DNA from: Artemia franciscana
Lineage: Eukaryota > Arthropoda > Branchiopoda > Anostraca > Artemiidae
Assembly: GCF_032884065.1 (NCBI RefSeq)
Contig: NC_088867.1
Coordinates: forward strand, 1,488,001-1,552,000
Direction of reading: 5' to 3'
DNA length: 64,000 bases
Made by a program: the position numbers and the translations under genes. Of the stretch, positions 63,669-64,000 are shown in pieces (the stretch's first letter is position 1; every line of letters starts with the position of its first letter). The notes under the pieces were generated by a model that searched no databases, was not told the DNA's origin, and saw only the letters and a program-made list of their open reading frames with translations.

Positions 63669-64000
63669 TATATATATAGATTTCAATCTTATTATTTTTT
63701 TGTTTTATTGATAATGATGTTATAATAATTTTATAAAAATAATATTATTTTACATTTTATTATATTATTATATATATTATATTATTTTATATTATATTCC
63801 CAAGAGCTGAAGATTTTGATTACCTTTTGGTTTATTTTATTATGGTTACCTATTTGGTTACCTTTTCTATTGTGGTTTACTATTTTGTCTTGGTTACCTT
63901 TTGGTTTATATTCCGTTTGGTAACCTGAAAGTTTGTTTTATAAAACCAGATCAGATATTCCCAAGAGCTGAAGATAATGGTTACCGGAACGTGACAATGA
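63669..64000. other. AT-rich sequence with local repeats
   Basis: TAT/TTA-rich, then 'ggttaccttttggttta'-type repeats and two copies of 'ttcccaagagctgaagat' (about 63798 and 63958). Confidence 0.5.

Overview
The window looks like AT-rich, repeat-dense nuclear DNA of an invertebrate, most likely a crustacean. The reasons are spliced genes with GT-AG introns, arthropod-type TATA plus TCAGT initiators, AATAAA signals, CR1-like LINEs and Helitrons with PIF1-type helicase remnants. From memory the repeat mix recalls brine shrimp (Artemia), but I could not check this, so the species is an inference.

The only host genes I can support are two tandem, same-strand paralogues. Gene A (CDS 15453-30293, four exons, 304 aa) and gene B (CDS 34938-50021, four exons, 266 aa) share a TATA/initiator promoter, a 17-residue-class signal peptide, a dibasic RRQT site, four exons with every intron in phase 1, and a last exon coding for Gly/Gln/Thr-rich pentapeptide repeats (x-[LF]-G-Q-[TS]). 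They look like secreted structural or adhesive proteins of a family I do not recognise. A broken third copy of the first exon lies in intron 1 of gene B, so the cluster was once larger or has been rearranged.

Most of the rest is transposon. Left part (1-15300): an old ~115-bp tandem array, a minus-strand LINE fragment, a CR1-like LINE (about 4388-9100) whose ORF1 starts with a PWWP-like domain, and a large inverted repeat carrying hammerhead-ribozyme-like cores. A dispersed family of about 1.7 kb, called R here, has at least 15 copies or fragments between 2985 and 55906. It ends in the hairpin CAGTTCGT-ggta-ACGAACTG, has inverted AGTAAGGAGCGAC motifs near both ends and several internal foldback palindromes. 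R copies fill much of the introns and flanks of genes A and B. A second CR1-superfamily LINE (45430-49110) sits in the last intron of gene B.

Right part (55900-63670): a cluster of about six non-autonomous Helitron copies, separated by long (AT)n tracts. The left copies are on the minus strand and the right copies on the plus strand, meeting head to head near 61390-61481. They carry TGACGTCA octamers in the leader, tRNA-like modules, TTTTTAG low-complexity arrays, a CCGGGACAC minisatellite, helicase C-terminal remnants and GC-rich 3' hairpins ending in CTAG.

No rRNA, canonical tRNA, CRISPR array or intact transposase was seen. Exon boundaries come from reading splice sites and comparing the two paralogues; transcript data would confirm them.
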